A stretch of 64,000 nt of DNA from Verrucomicrobium sp. BvORR106 (GCF_000739655.1 NZ_BATR01000118.1:1-64000); one strand, 5' to 3'. Shown: positions 34,498 to 44,006, numbered from the stretch's first letter. A program made the numbers and translations. The notes: generated from the sequence alone by a model not told the origin.

Positions 34498-37400
34498 TTA
34501 TGGGGATGAGTCAACAGACAGGGCCACCCGAAAGCCCAGCACATATCCTCTGGAGTTCGGGCTGTAACCATTGCGGTTGGCGGATCTGGCATTCACTGCC
34601 GGAGCTTCCCACGAGCCACCTCGGAGCACCCGCTCGTCGCCAGTAGGCGGGCCTTGCGGATCCATGGTGGGGCTGTCCTTATAGTAGGTGGGGGAGTACC
34701 AGTCTGCGCACCACTCGTAGACATTGCCGTGCATGTCGTAGAGGCCAAAGCCGTTGGGCTCTTTCTGTGCTGAAGGGTGGCTCTCATCATCGGACAAGGC
34801 ACGGTTCAATTCGTCGCCATATCCAAACCAGCCAGCTTGCAACGCGGACTGCTGCGTGGTTCCAGAGGAATAGGCGGTGGTGATTCCTGCGCGACAGGCA
34901 TACTCCCACTGGGCCTCCGTGGGCAGTCGTAGAGGAGCACCGCTCGCCTTGATGAAGGCGATGGCATCATGCCACGTGACCTGCTCGACCGGCTTGTCAG
35001 GGGCCTTGAAGTGGCTGGGGTTCACTCCCATTACTTTCTCGTAGAGGGCCTGGGTGATTTCGCCGGAGCTAAGGTAGAATGGCTCGCTGATGACGACCCG
35101 GTGCCGGGGGGATTCGTCAGTGGACCGCCCCACTTCGTCTGACGGACTTCCCATAAGAAAACTTCCAGCGGGAATGAGTTTGAGTTCCAGGGGGATGCCG
35201 TGCAGCTCGATGGTCTTCTTTGCCGGAAGCTTCACCAGTTTGGCGTATTCCGACACAGGCTGCCGACCATCCCAGAGCGGCCACTTGAGTCCCGAGGTGT
35301 TGACCGGTTGGTCTCGCTCGACGGGCGGCTGAACTTCGGTAGGTGCTGTCAACTCCGACACGGGTGGAGCAGCCTGGGAAGCCGCAGTGGGTTTGGGCTG
35401 GGAGATGCGCTTGCTCTGAAGAGGCCGGGTGTAGGCCAGTCGGTGACCTGTCGTCTCTGCATTTCCATTCTCATCCACTGCCTTGGCTTCAAACACACCC
35501 GATAGAGCAGGAGAGGCAAGCACCGCTACCCAGGTCGTGACAGGTCCATCTTGCAGTTCTGCGGGGATGCCATTCACGGTCACCTGCTTCACCCGCACAT
35601 CATCAACAGAAACGCCGGAGACTCTTGCTGTGTAAGGGGTCAACCAGTCCACGCCGGTGATGACAGAGGAAGGATGGAAATCATCAACAGGATCGACATA
35701 TCGCAACAAATCGGAGCGGTTGTTACCTGAACCCCAGTTGTTGAAGAAGGTGGATACGTGGATGTTCTGGAAGTCCACATGGTTGTAGTCGTGACCAGCG
35801 ATGTTGGAACGCCAGACGACGTAGTTGATATCGTGGGCGGTGAATCCATCAATCACCACGTTGGGGGCAGTGGAATGGAACGCCCAATGGCTGCGCCAGA
35901 CGAGAAAGTCTTTGATTCGGAAAGGATGCAGGGCATCGGGACCCACCCCTTGCACATCTCCGCCCAAATACGCGACGCGGTCGATGACATTGCCATCCCG
36001 ATCAAGGTCTTCAGTGGTGCTCTGTCCGTGGAAGCCACCCAGGTTGAGGGCGAAGCGCCGCTGACTGCGCGCCTCATTGCCCTCGAATCGGATGAACGGG
36101 AGCGTGCGGACATCCACTTTCTTCAGTTTGCCGTCCACCTGGCGGACTCTCAACTCGGGGTCGAAGGTGTCGGTCTTGACCATCTGGAACCGGTAGCCAT
36201 GTTTGTCACATTCGACCGCGACATTGCGGGTGAAGCTGTTCTGACAATTGGCCCACCAAAAGCCTGCTGCGTCGTTGGTATCGAAGGGCAGATTCTGTTC
36301 CGGGAGGGGTTTCCCCATCAAGGCCTGCACCGCCAGGTTGCGATCCATGACGTTGTTCACCTCGGTGCCGTCTTCAAAGAAAAAGCCGTGCCCAATGCTG
36401 CGAAATCCGACACAGTCCCGGACGACCAGATAGTCGGTACCATGGATGGTGAGCCATCGGTTTTTGCTGTCCCAGATGGAGCAGCCCACCACGCTGGAGC
36501 CGCGCATGGTGTCTCCGCACTGATGAAAGTGGATGGGGTATCGTCCCAGCACTCCTTCCTTACCCAGATGACGGAATTCCACGTGCGACAAGGAGCCTGC
36601 AGAGTTGTGGTGATACATGGTGTGCCCACGAACCCCGTCGGGATCTGCTGATTCCACGATGACGTTCCGGCTTAGATTAGCCACCTCTCCTCGAAAGCGC
36701 CCCACAGCCTCATGTTTGAACTTCAGCGGCTTTTTCAGCGTGAGCACGCTTCCTCTCACGTTCGAGATTTCATGTTGCTCTGTCTGGCTGTTGTCCGCAA
36801 CGGAGGCGATGATGCGTCTGCCATCTTTGTCCTCCGTGTAGAAGGGGCTGCCCTCTGTGGTAGGGATGGTGATCTGATTGCCAGCATTCCAACCCGTGAC
36901 AGGTTCCGCGAGCACAATTTGCGATTCCCCAGGGTAGTGGGTTTCGCCCAGTTTGACCCAGGACCGATTCAACGGCGCACCGTGTAGGTCCAGGCGTCCA
37001 CCGCAGCACATGAGGGCCGGGAATGATTCTGCGCCATGTCAGGGAGGTGAGTGAGGCGGATGATCGCGGTGTGGCGGGCATCCAACGGGGCGGACGAGGT
37101 GCCTATTTCCAGGGCTGGACCATTACTGCGGTCTTCGAGCGCCATCGGCTCCCGAGGCAAGGCGTGACAGTCAAAACCCTCTTCCGCGCAATCCTCCCCT
37201 GGAGCAATACGGAGAAGGCCAACGCAAAGCAGCGTGTCGCGGTCCGTGGCGAACTTTAGTACTCCGCCGACATGAACGGCTCTGATCACCTTGGGGCTGG
37301 CCTGATCATAGGTGACCTGGTGGCTGGGTCTGATCAGCACGGTATCTCCGGGACCGGGGACTCGGCCATTCTCCCAGGTGGAGGCTTCAGACCATGCTCC

Positions 37401-37529
37401 TTGTTGGGCGGATCGTACCATTTCCGCCCCGAGACGGGCAAAGCTGGCGACGAGGAGCGAGACGGCCACTCCGCAAAGAGAGGCAAAAAGAAAGCTAAAT
37501 CTGCGAAGTAGGCGGGACGAGACTGGCAT
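34498..37529 (-). pseudogene. G8 domain / beta-helix / formylglycine-enzyme-like fusion protein, frameshifted
   Basis: An N-terminal signal ('SFLFASLCGVAVSLLVASFA') leads into a G8 domain ('ASTWENGRVPGPGDTVLIR', 'AVHVGGVLKFATDRDTLL') that changes frame near 37014, in CGGCCCTC, and continues with 'MCCGGRLDLHGAPLNRSWVK'. A right-handed beta-helix follows ('NRWLTIHGTDYLVVRDCVGF', 'GHGFFFEDGTEVNNVMDRN'). The C-terminal third is a SUMF1/formylglycine-generating-like domain ('LIPAGSFLMGSPSDEVGRS', 'RLPTEAQWEYACRAG', 'GLYDMHGNVYEWCADWY', 'LRGGSWEAP'). The length fits one missing base; repaired length is about 1010 residues. G8 plus beta-helix proteins include hyaluronan-binding CEMIP. The broken frame makes function doubtful. 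Confidence 0.85.
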
Positions 37530-37726
37530 GCGCACGCCTAGGCCTATCAAAACATGCCTGCTGGGTGCAATTCTAAATCAGACCATTTTGTCGCAGCTTT
37601 ATTACATGAAATAACCATCTCGCGACATGAGTAAGAAGTGACCGAGGAACTGAGGTCAATGGATGAAAAATGAGCGATGTAGCGACATCCTTTGGGCCTC
37701 ACCCCTGACGGCAGCCGCCCCGCCAG

Positions 37727-38347
37727 TTATCGATTCGGAAACGAACCTGGAGTCTTGGCAGTGTTTGCCCGGTGCCAAGAACCAAAGACGTAGTCTGTGG
37801 CCTTGGCGGTGGCATGGCACTGAACGCAAGAGGCAATGCGCCCACTTTCAATTTTGGCCGGATCTTCGAAGTAAAAGTACTCCCAATCACCATGGGCGGG
37901 ATCGTAACCGGCCTGACGCTTAATCATGCCACCCACGCCGTTGTCTGCCGGGCGGACAGCTTTCCCATCTTCACCGACATACCCAAGAATCGACTTCTGC
38001 TTCACAATCACCGAGCCGAGAGGATAGTGGGTGAGGCCAGCATTGAAGGCATTCGCTGCCAGGGCGTTCATCTGAATGACCACCGCAGTATTGGCATGAG
38101 GCCCGTGCTTGCCCCTCGCCTTCTCCACCTCCTGTTTTGAGGCTCCTCTACAGCGCATGGCCAGAACGGGATTTACATACACCGGCTCCGGCGTGATCTT
38201 TTCGTACTTGGCGTAACCCGCTGCGATCTGGGAGACAGTGATCTGCGTGCTCTCACGCGGCTCGGCAGACTGAAGCAATACCGTGGAGCCGCACGTGAGG
38301 ATGGCGGTTGATCTCGTGATCCAATGGAAGCGCCTAGGTGACTTCAT
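37727..38347 (-). CDS. Cytochrome P460 family protein
   Basis: About 206 residues from ATG 38347 (a GTG three codons earlier is possible). A signal peptide ('STAILTCGSTVLLQSAEP') is followed by the P460 pattern: 'YVNPVLAMRCRG', 'KHGPHANTAVVIQMNALAA', 'YPLGSVIVKQKSILGYVG', 'GMIKRQAGYDPAHGDWEYFYFED' and a c-type heme motif CVQCH near the C-terminus. P460 proteins oxidise hydroxylamine or related nitrogen compounds in some bacteria, but many relatives of unknown role exist. There is no nitrification context here. Confidence 0.85.
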   Translation of the reverse strand: MKSPRRFHWITRSTAILTCGSTVLLQSAEPRESTQITVSQIAAGYAKYEKITPEPVYVNPVLAMRCRGASKQEVEKARGKHGPHANTAVVIQMNALAANAFNAGLTHYPLGSVIVKQKSILGYVGEDGKAVRPADNGVGGMIKRQAGYDPAHGDWEYFYFEDPAKIESGRIASCVQCHATAKATDYVFGSWHRANTAKTPGSFPNR

Positions 38348-38444
38348 GATGCACACTTTATCAGATGAACCGCGGGAGTTTGTCAGATCGGTGTCAGAAG
38401 TGTGTCACCTCGTTGTCGGGAGCCGGGGTGTCCTTTTGAAGATG

Positions 38445-38493
38445 AAAAAAAACCCAACGATGACTCGCGCAGAAGGCAGGTCAGCGTTGGGTT
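38445..38493 (-). terminator. Rho-independent terminator of the Gfo/Idh/MocA gene
   Basis: On the minus strand, AACCCAACG / CGTTGGGTT, extended by an inner TGAC/GTCA pairing, is followed by a run of Ts (plus-strand A run 38445-38452). It lies 49 bases past the stop at 38542. Confidence 0.82.
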
Positions 38494-38541
38494 GTGAAGA
38501 CCTTCGAAGGAAGGACGTGGCGGGTCGCCAGGGGCAAACGA

Positions 38542-39693
38542 TCAGAGCTTCTCGAGATCGATCCACTTGCGCTGCTCCCAAGAGGCCAGGCCTGCCTCGG
38601 CGAGTTGCACGCCTTTGGCACCCTCACGCAGTGTCCAGCGGAAGGGGGCGTCGATGGCAACGTGTTTCAGGAAGAGCTCCCACTGGATCTTGAATGCGTT
38701 GTCGTAGGTCGTTGCGTCCGGGACTTCCTGCCAGCCGCCGTTGAAGTCGATGGGCTGATCGATGTCGGGATTCCAGATGGGCCGGGGAGTGGTGCCGAGG
38801 CTTTGGGCCCAGCATTTGCGCAGGCCCACGATGGCGGAGCCGTGGGTGCCATCCACCTGCATGGTGAAGAGATCATCACGGCGTACGCGGACCGTCCAGG
38901 AGCTGTTGAACTGGCAGACTACTCCGGTCTCGGTTTCAAAGGTGGCGTAGCAGGCGTCGTCAGAGGTGCAATCGTATTTGTTGCCGCGCTCATCCACTCG
39001 CTGGGGGAGGTGGGTGGCCCCGAGACAGCTGACAGACTTCACTTCGCCGAAGAGGTTGTCCACGACATAACGCCAATGGCAGAGCATGTCCACGATGATG
39101 CCGCCGCCGTCTTCCTTGCGATAGTTCCAGGAAGGGCGCTGGGCCGGCTGGTCTTCATCCAGACCGGTGAAGACCCAGTAGCCGAACTCACCGCGCACGC
39201 TGAGGATCTTGCCGAAGAAGCCTTGATCACGGAGGACCTTGAATTTGCGGATGCCGGGCAGCCACAGCTTGTCTTGCACCACACCATTCTTGACGCCAGC
39301 ATCTTCACAGAGCTTGGCCAGGCGGAGGGCTTCGTGGGTCTCCACCGCGGTGGGCTTCTCACAATAGATGGCTTTGCCTGCGGCCACGGCCATCTCAACA
39401 AAACGGGCACGTTGCAGGGTGCCGGAGGCATCAAAGAAGATCTCGTAGGAAGGGTCCTTCAGCACCGTTTCAAGGTCCGTGCTGTACTTCTGCACCCCGG
39501 TGCGGGCCGCGAGGGCGCGCAGCTTGTCCTCGTTTCGTCCTGTCAGAATCGGATCCGGCAACAGGGTCAGATCGTCATTCACCTTCAGGCCGCCCTGCTG
39601 GATGATGGCCAGGATGGACCGAATGAGGTGCTGGTTGGTGCCCATGCGTCCCGTGACGCCGTTAAGGATGATGCCGATTCTGCGTGTTTCCAT
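38542..39693 (-). CDS. Gfo/Idh/MocA family oxidoreductase
   Basis: 383 residues. The N-terminal NAD(P)-binding domain starts 'RIGIILNGVTGRMGTNQHLI' and contains 'FFDASGTLQRARFVEMAVAAG' and the family-typical 'YCEKPTAVETHEALRLAKL'. The C-terminal domain has 'RGEFGYWVFTGLDEDQPAQR', 'DGGGIIVDMLCHWRYVVD'. These enzymes oxidise or reduce sugars or sugar-like compounds. The sugar-isomerase gene lies 63 bp upstream on the same strand, and a divergent AraC regulator follows, so this looks like a small sugar-catabolic unit. Confidence 0.92.
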   Translation of the reverse strand: METRRIGIILNGVTGRMGTNQHLIRSILAIIQQGGLKVNDDLTLLPDPILTGRNEDKLRALAARTGVQKYSTDLETVLKDPSYEIFFDASGTLQRARFVEMAVAAGKAIYCEKPTAVETHEALRLAKLCEDAGVKNGVVQDKLWLPGIRKFKVLRDQGFFGKILSVRGEFGYWVFTGLDEDQPAQRPSWNYRKEDGGGIIVDMLCHWRYVVDNLFGEVKSVSCLGATHLPQRVDERGNKYDCTSDDACYATFETETGVVCQFNSSWTVRVRRDDLFTMQVDGTHGSAIVGLRKCWAQSLGTTPRPIWNPDIDQPIDFNGGWQEVPDATTYDNAFKIQWELFLKHVAIDAPFRWTLREGAKGVQLAEAGLASWEQRKWIDLEKL

Positions 39694-39756
39694 GATATGA
39701 GGTTGGCGTGGAGTGAGTGAAAGAGGAAGGGGTATCAGGAAAGAACGGCCCGTCGG

Positions 39757-40572
39757 TCAGGCCACATGTTCATGAAAGGCCTGGGTGATCTGTCCCAGGT
39801 AGGCGGTCTGGTCCATGGACCAGTAGCGGGTGGAGAAGATCTCCACCTCCGAGTAGCCTCGGAAGCCGGTCGCCTCCACCCACCCCTTGATCTGGCGGAT
39901 GGGGATGCAGCCTTCGCCCATCAGGCCGCGATCATTGAGAAGGTCGGTCGTGGGCGTCTTCCAGTCGCAAACGTGGAAGGCAAAGAGACGGTTCTTGTTC
40001 CCGGTGATCTTGATCTGGGATTCCAGAGCATCATCCCACCACACATGAAACACATCAACTGCCAGGCCGAGATTGGAGGGGGATCCGAGATGATCGCAGA
40101 TCTCGTTGGCCTGACGCATCGTGTTCACGGCCGAACGATCATCGGCGTACATGGGATGCAAAGGCTCAATGGCGAGTTTCACGCCCGCTTGTTGTGCGGC
40201 CGGGAGCACGGCGGCGATGCCGTCAGCAATCTGGCGTCGGGACTCTGCCAGCGGTTGTCCAGGGACGGCACCGCAGACCAGGACGATGAGCGGAGCACCC
40301 AGTGCATGAGCTTCGTCAATGGCCCGAAGATTGTCGTCAATGGCGGCCTGCCGGCTGGTAGGAGAGTGGCTGGGGAAGAAGCCGCCGCGGCAGAGGCTGA
40401 TGATCTCCAGGCCAGACCCGCGCAGCATTTGACCAGCTTTCGCAATGTCGTGGCCTGCCAGGTGCTGCCGCCAGACCGTAATGCCGCCCACGCCAGCCGC
40501 CGGGTAGTGGCGGGCACAGTCGTCGAGCGACCAGGGCTTGGTCGTCATGGTGTGAATGCAGCAGCGGCTCAT
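39757..40572 (-). CDS. Sugar phosphate isomerase/epimerase (xylose-isomerase-like TIM barrel)
   Basis: About 271 residues from ATG 40572 ('MSRCCIHTMTTKPWSLDD'). The TIM-barrel pattern of AP endonuclease 2/xylose isomerase-like proteins is visible: 'GVGGITVWRQHLAG', 'LIVLVCGAVPGQPLAESRRQ', 'AGVKLAIEPLHPMYADDRSA', 'LGLAVDVFHVWWDD', 'FAFHVCDWKTPTTDLLNDRG' and a final 'YSEVEIFSTRYW', with Glu and His residues placed for metal binding. It would epimerise or isomerise a keto sugar. It is likely co-transcribed with the downstream dehydrogenase and controlled by the divergent AraC protein. Confidence 0.9.
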   Translation of the reverse strand: MSRCCIHTMTTKPWSLDDCARHYPAAGVGGITVWRQHLAGHDIAKAGQMLRGSGLEIISLCRGGFFPSHSPTSRQAAIDDNLRAIDEAHALGAPLIVLVCGAVPGQPLAESRRQIADGIAAVLPAAQQAGVKLAIEPLHPMYADDRSAVNTMRQANEICDHLGSPSNLGLAVDVFHVWWDDALESQIKITGNKNRLFAFHVCDWKTPTTDLLNDRGLMGEGCIPIRQIKGWVEATGFRGYSEVEIFSTRYWSMDQTAYLGQITQAFHEHVA

Positions 40573-40703
40573 GGGGGTCAGTCTGGAGGGGGATCGCACT
40601 GGATGAAGTTGACGGGTTGAGGTTAATCGCAACCTGCTAGAACTATGGCATTTGCACTAGCACTTTTTCGACAGTGCGCTTTTGTCTAGGCGGAGCCCGA
40701 CCT

Positions 40704-41534
40704 GTGAAGAACTACCGCCCTCTGCTCATCCAGGATCTGAATCTGCAAATCGCGGGTATCAAGGTCATGCGATTGAGGATCAACCGCCATCTGCCCGAGG
40801 CCCGGTGGAACGAGCACTCCCATGATCACGATCAACTCTTGATTTACCTGATGGGGCGGGGGCAGCAGAGGCTGGGAGACGCTCTTTACACTGCCCGACC
40901 TGGGACGGTCATTCACGTGCCGCCAGGGCAATCACACGCCTTCGCCCAGCAGGCGAGCCGTCCACCGCTGTGCCTGGTGCTGGACCTGGAGATGAGCACC
41001 GGCAGAGGCGTGGCTCATACCTGCGATCAGCTCACGGCCGATCAACTCACCGAGACCAAGTCCCGGCTCAGTACCTTGTTCCGGGATCCGCAGATCGAGC
41101 GGCGGGAGATGAGCTTCCGCGTGGCTGCGGTGGTACTCGACATTTTGGACATGGCCCTGAAGGCTATCGGCTGGCTCGTACCTGTGAACCGCTTCAGCAG
41201 CGCCCGTCATTACTCACTGGCCAAGCGGGTGGAGCGACTGCTTGAGACCAAGGATGCGAGCGATGTGCCGCTGGAAGAGATCGCCCGGCAGAGTGGCTAC
41301 CAGCAAGATCACCTCAACCGCCTGCTCCGGGCGGAATGCGGACTCACTCTGGGGCAGATGCGCGCCAGGATCCGGTTGAAGAAGGCCGTCGCCTTGATCG
41401 AGGAGAAACGACCCATTCAGGAGGTAGGGGAAAAAGTGGGCATCCTGGACCCGAACTACTTCGCGCGTTGGTTCCGCCAACAGACCGGCATGACGCCGTC
41501 CGCGTGGCGAAGGAAGCCAGGGGAGTTAAGGTAA
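40704..41534 (+). CDS. AraC family transcriptional regulator
   Basis: About 276 residues from GTG 40704, preferred because GGAG lies eight bases upstream; an earlier GTG at 40674 lacks one. The N-terminal cupin domain ('HDHDQLLIYLMGRGQQRLGD', 'VIHVPPGQSHAF') is followed by a C-terminal AraC DNA-binding domain: 'VPLEEIARQSGYQQDHLNRL' and 'IQEVGEKVGILDPNYFARWF', then 'GMTPSAWR'. It is divergent to the sugar isomerase/dehydrogenase pair and is a likely regulator of it. Its stop codon is followed within three bases by a repeat that recurs downstream. Confidence 0.88.
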   Translation: MKNYRPLLIQDLNLQIAGIKVMRLRINRHLPEARWNEHSHDHDQLLIYLMGRGQQRLGDALYTARPGTVIHVPPGQSHAFAQQASRPPLCLVLDLEMSTGRGVAHTCDQLTADQLTETKSRLSTLFRDPQIERREMSFRVAAVVLDILDMALKAIGWLVPVNRFSSARHYSLAKRVERLLETKDASDVPLEEIARQSGYQQDHLNRLLRAECGLTLGQMRARIRLKKAVALIEEKRPIQEVGEKVGILDPNYFARWFRQQTGMTPSAWRRKPGELR

Positions 41535-41536
41535 AA

Positions 41537-41889
41537 GTGACAACCCATAGCAGGCCGTGCCAACAGCCGCCATTGCGCAAATAAACACCAAAACAAGGGT
41601 ACTCTTTCGTCGTGCTTCGCAGCTCGTGAGCAGAGGCTTTGTGGGCGTGCTCTCTTACCATCCGAACGCGTCAACACACGGTCCCACCACCATCCAGTGT
41701 TCGTCCCCGGCAACCGTTGGGGAGGGCTAAGCGGTGTTTTTCAACCTGCCTCTTGCGCACGAACCGGGTTAGACACGCGACTTGTTTGGCTATGTCCGCC
41801 CATCGTTGCTTGCAAGCCGATGGTCGTCAAGCATCACCTGGGAGCGTCAGCATGGACATCCGGGTCAAAGTGGGTATGTTGAGCTGAAG
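41537..41889 (+). repeat. Direct repeat copy A, 353 bp
   Basis: It begins GTGACAACCCATAGCAGG directly after the AraC stop and ends at the RHS reading frame. Most of it matches copy B at 43573-44006, with about 90 extra bases in B. It carries no convincing gene; short frames in it lack ribosome binding sites. Confidence 0.85.
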
Positions 41890-42564
41890 CGTGACAGCAC
41901 CCTGCTGATGAAAACCACCACCAGCTTCGACAGTGCCGGCCGGCTGGGCACGGTGGCCCGGGAAAACGGGGACACCTGGGGCTACGGCTACACCAGCGGG
42001 AGTTCGAGGATCCACACCGTGGGGTTCAGCGGCAGCGGGGTGACCGCACACACGGCCGTGCGGGAGTATGACAGCATCGGCCGGGTCAAATCCATCCGCT
42101 ATCAGCGGGGCAACAGCAGCGCCACCTGGGCGTCCAACCGTCTCATCGGATGGACCTATGGGTACAAGTCCAACTCACCCTGTCAGAGGGAGACTGCGGA
42201 ACCCTACGCCCCCACTGGCAGCCCTGCCGGGGCGGATGAACCGAATCCGATGCCAAACACATGTGCCGTTGCTTCCGCAAAAATGTCACCGCATGATATG
42301 GGACTTCAACTGACCCGAGGGGATCCAAATATGGCAAAATACAAAAGAGATGACGGAAATTTTTCAATGTATAAGACTGTGGACGAGTTAGCCAAGAGGT
42401 TGGAAGAGAAGGTTTGTGTAAGAAGGTCAGAGTGCTTGGTCCGACCGGTGACTCTCTTTACGGCCAGGGTAGAAAAAGAATTCCGCGGGCTCCGCAGCCG
42501 AATCCGAGTGGGAGTGGCCCCAATCAAGTCCCACGCGTTCCGCAACCCAGATAATGGAGGTTGA
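41782..42564 (+). pseudogene. RHS-repeat protein fragment with unrelated C-terminal tip
   Basis: The frame encodes RHS/YD-repeat-like sequence: 'YVELKRDSTLLMKTTTSFDS', 'AGRLGTVARENGDTWGYGYT', 'VREYDSIGRVKSIRYQRG'. There is no N-terminal half and no RHS core end motif, so this is a remnant; the best ATG is 41908. After 'YGYKSNSPCQ' comes a tip of about 100 residues with different composition, where the frame may have slipped ('KVRVLGPTGDSLYGQGRKR' is readable in another frame). Intact RHS proteins are large toxin carriers whose C-terminal tips are toxins. The next gene begins six bases after the stop, as immunity genes do. Confidence 0.6.
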
Positions 42565-42569
42565 TCAAG

Positions 42570-43127
42570 ATGTATATGAAATGCGTAGCAATAGTAGTAT
42601 TGGTGATTCAATTCCTCGCGCCGACTTCAAGTGCCCAGCCTTTGAATGCCGATAGAATTCAGGTTGTGTTGTGGGGGTTTGGCGTTGGCGCTCCACCCCG
42701 GCCATGTATGGTGATTTGGAATATTAGGCTTAAGAATGCGGATGGACAACAAAAGCCTATCTTATCGCATGACTCCGGGTTGCTTGCTCCAGAGAATGCT
42801 CAGTACTCGATTGATCGGGGGATAAGGTCATTGCTTGATGATGTGCAAAAGAAAGTGAACGAACTGGTTGAGCTGCCTTCTGTGGACAACGCTGTTCGTC
42901 GGAAATTTGGGGAGATTGCAATAACTGCGTACCGATATCAAGGGGATGCGGTTGCCGCGATAACTGTAACAAGTGTCTCTGATGAGCGAGTGCGGTCGAG
43001 CGCGGTTGAGCTTGTTTCTGCCTTGGACAAATTGATTCCCGAGGGGCGGCGAACACGTTTGAGTGACGAGCTTGAAGTTCTGAAACGTGGGGGAAAAGCA
43101 GATGCCAAAAAGAGTGAAAACCCATAG
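42570..43127 (+). CDS. Exported orphan protein next to RHS remnant
   Basis: About 185 residues from ATG 42570, with GGAGG nine bases upstream. It has a signal peptide ('CVAIVVLVIQFLAPTSSAQP') and a small domain with 'RRKFGEIAITAYRYQGDAVA' and 'SAVELVSALDKLIPEGRR'. G+C content is visibly lower than in the flanking genes. It follows the RHS tip by only six bases, which suggests an immunity role, but the sequence has no recognised family. The 25-base repeat overlaps its stop codon. Confidence 0.55.
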   Translation: MYMKCVAIVVLVIQFLAPTSSAQPLNADRIQVVLWGFGVGAPPRPCMVIWNIRLKNADGQQKPILSHDSGLLAPENAQYSIDRGIRSLLDDVQKKVNELVELPSVDNAVRRKFGEIAITAYRYQGDAVAAITVTSVSDERVRSSAVELVSALDKLIPEGRRTRLSDELEVLKRGGKADAKKSENP

Positions 43128-43359
43128 CAGGCCGTGCCAACAGGCTGCTTCAAGAAAAATTGCGGACATTTCAAAGCAGGTGAGAAAGCTTGTCGAAGCT
43201 GATAAGGGGGCGTTCCAATTGGACCCAACAAGATACAAAACAATTGAGGCTGCTACAAAATGGCGAAAATCGAGTGCTTTGTGGCTGTGCCTATGTAATG
43301 GAGACACCCCAACAAAAGAAGAGATTGCATTTAAGTGGTGGCACATAATATCTATCTAA
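43102..43359 (+). CDS. Short orphan gene overlapping the repeat
   Basis: About 85 residues if the ATG at 43102 is used. The first residues come from the repeat, whose translation includes 'KTHSRPCQQAASRK', and the rest is a small basic/helical protein ('ISKQVRKLVEADKGAFQLDP', 'EEIAFKWWH'). It may be a displaced fragment rather than an intact gene. AT-rich codon use supports an island origin. Confidence 0.4.
   Translation: MPKRVKTHSRPCQQAASRKIADISKQVRKLVEADKGAFQLDPTRYKTIEAATKWRKSSALWLCLCNGDTPTKEEIAFKWWHIISI
43119..43143 (+). repeat. Short copy of the repeat core (25 bp)
   Basis: AACCCATAGCAGGCCGTGCC plus CAACAG, identical to bases in copies A (41542-41566) and B (43578-43602). It sits at the 3' end of the gene ending at 43127. 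Confidence 0.9.
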
Positions 43360-43360
43360 C

Positions 43361-43576
43361 ATGAGGAGTACTTATAGGCTGGGCATTTCTGTGGGTATTT
43401 TATGTTTACTAATATTGTGCCTCGATGACATTGTTATTTTTATTTCACTAAATCTTTTTAAAAATGAGTTTCCCGCTTTGGAACTGTTGATTGCCAATTA
43501 TTTGAGGCTTCCAATTGTAATTTTCCATGTGGCCATTTCTCTAATGTGGATTTGCTGGCCAAGGAGCAGAAAGTGA
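43361..43576 (+). CDS. Small membrane protein of the AT-rich island
   Basis: 71 residues with two hydrophobic spans ('LGISVGILCLLILCLDDIVI' and 'LPIVIFHVAISLMWICW'). It has no recognised family. Its stop lies inside the start of repeat copy B, the same position as the other two genes relative to their repeat copies. Small two-span proteins beside RHS remnants are often orphan immunity proteins, but this is inferred. Confidence 0.5.
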   Translation: MRSTYRLGISVGILCLLILCLDDIVIFISLNLFKNEFPALELLIANYLRLPIVIFHVAISLMWICWPRSRK

Positions 43577-44006
43577 CAACCCATAGCAGGCCGTGCCAAC
43601 AGCTGCCATTGCGCAAAAATAAACACCAAAACAAGGGTGCTCCTTCGTCGTGCTTCGCATCTCGTGAGCAGAGGCTTTGTGGGCATGCCCTCTTACCATC
43701 CGAACGCGTCAACACACGGTCCCGCCACTTCTGAATTGGTTTGATTTGCTCGCTCCTCCCGCGAGCGCACCCTTCGGGCTTCGCTTCGCTGCGTCCTAAA
43801 TGCCTCCGTCCCTTGGCGCTTTTCCGGCAACCGTTTGGGGGGTAAGGTGGCGTGTTTCAACCTGCCTCTTGCACTCGAACCGGGTCAGACGCGCGACTTA
43901 TCTGGCTATGTCTGGCTCTTCGTTGTATGTAGGTCTATCGCCGTCAAGCGCCACCTGAGAGCGTCAGCATGGACATCCGGGGTCGAACGGGTATGTTGAG
44001 TTGAAG
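43573..44006 (+). repeat. Direct repeat copy B, 434 bp, with the gene-free stretch to 44113
   Basis: Matches copy A over most of its length (shared landmarks: CAACCCATAGCAGGCCGTGC, CGTCAACACACGGTCCC, AACCTGCCTCTTGC, GCGTCAGCATGGACATCCG, TATGTTGAG). About 90 bases near 43730-43825 are present only here. It ends at a truncated RHS start. From 44007 to 44113 I see no gene. Copies A and B flank the AT-rich island. Confidence 0.85.

Noticed and set aside
42144-42564. RHS-derived toxin tip as an intact toxin gene
   Set aside because: The frame may be slipped, there is no known toxin motif, and the upstream RHS body is missing, so it is listed only as part of a remnant.
41537-43602. The three repeat cores as a CRISPR or integron cassette array
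   Set aside because: Spacing is irregular, copies A and B extend for over 350 bp, no attC-type palindromic core or integrase and no cas genes are present.
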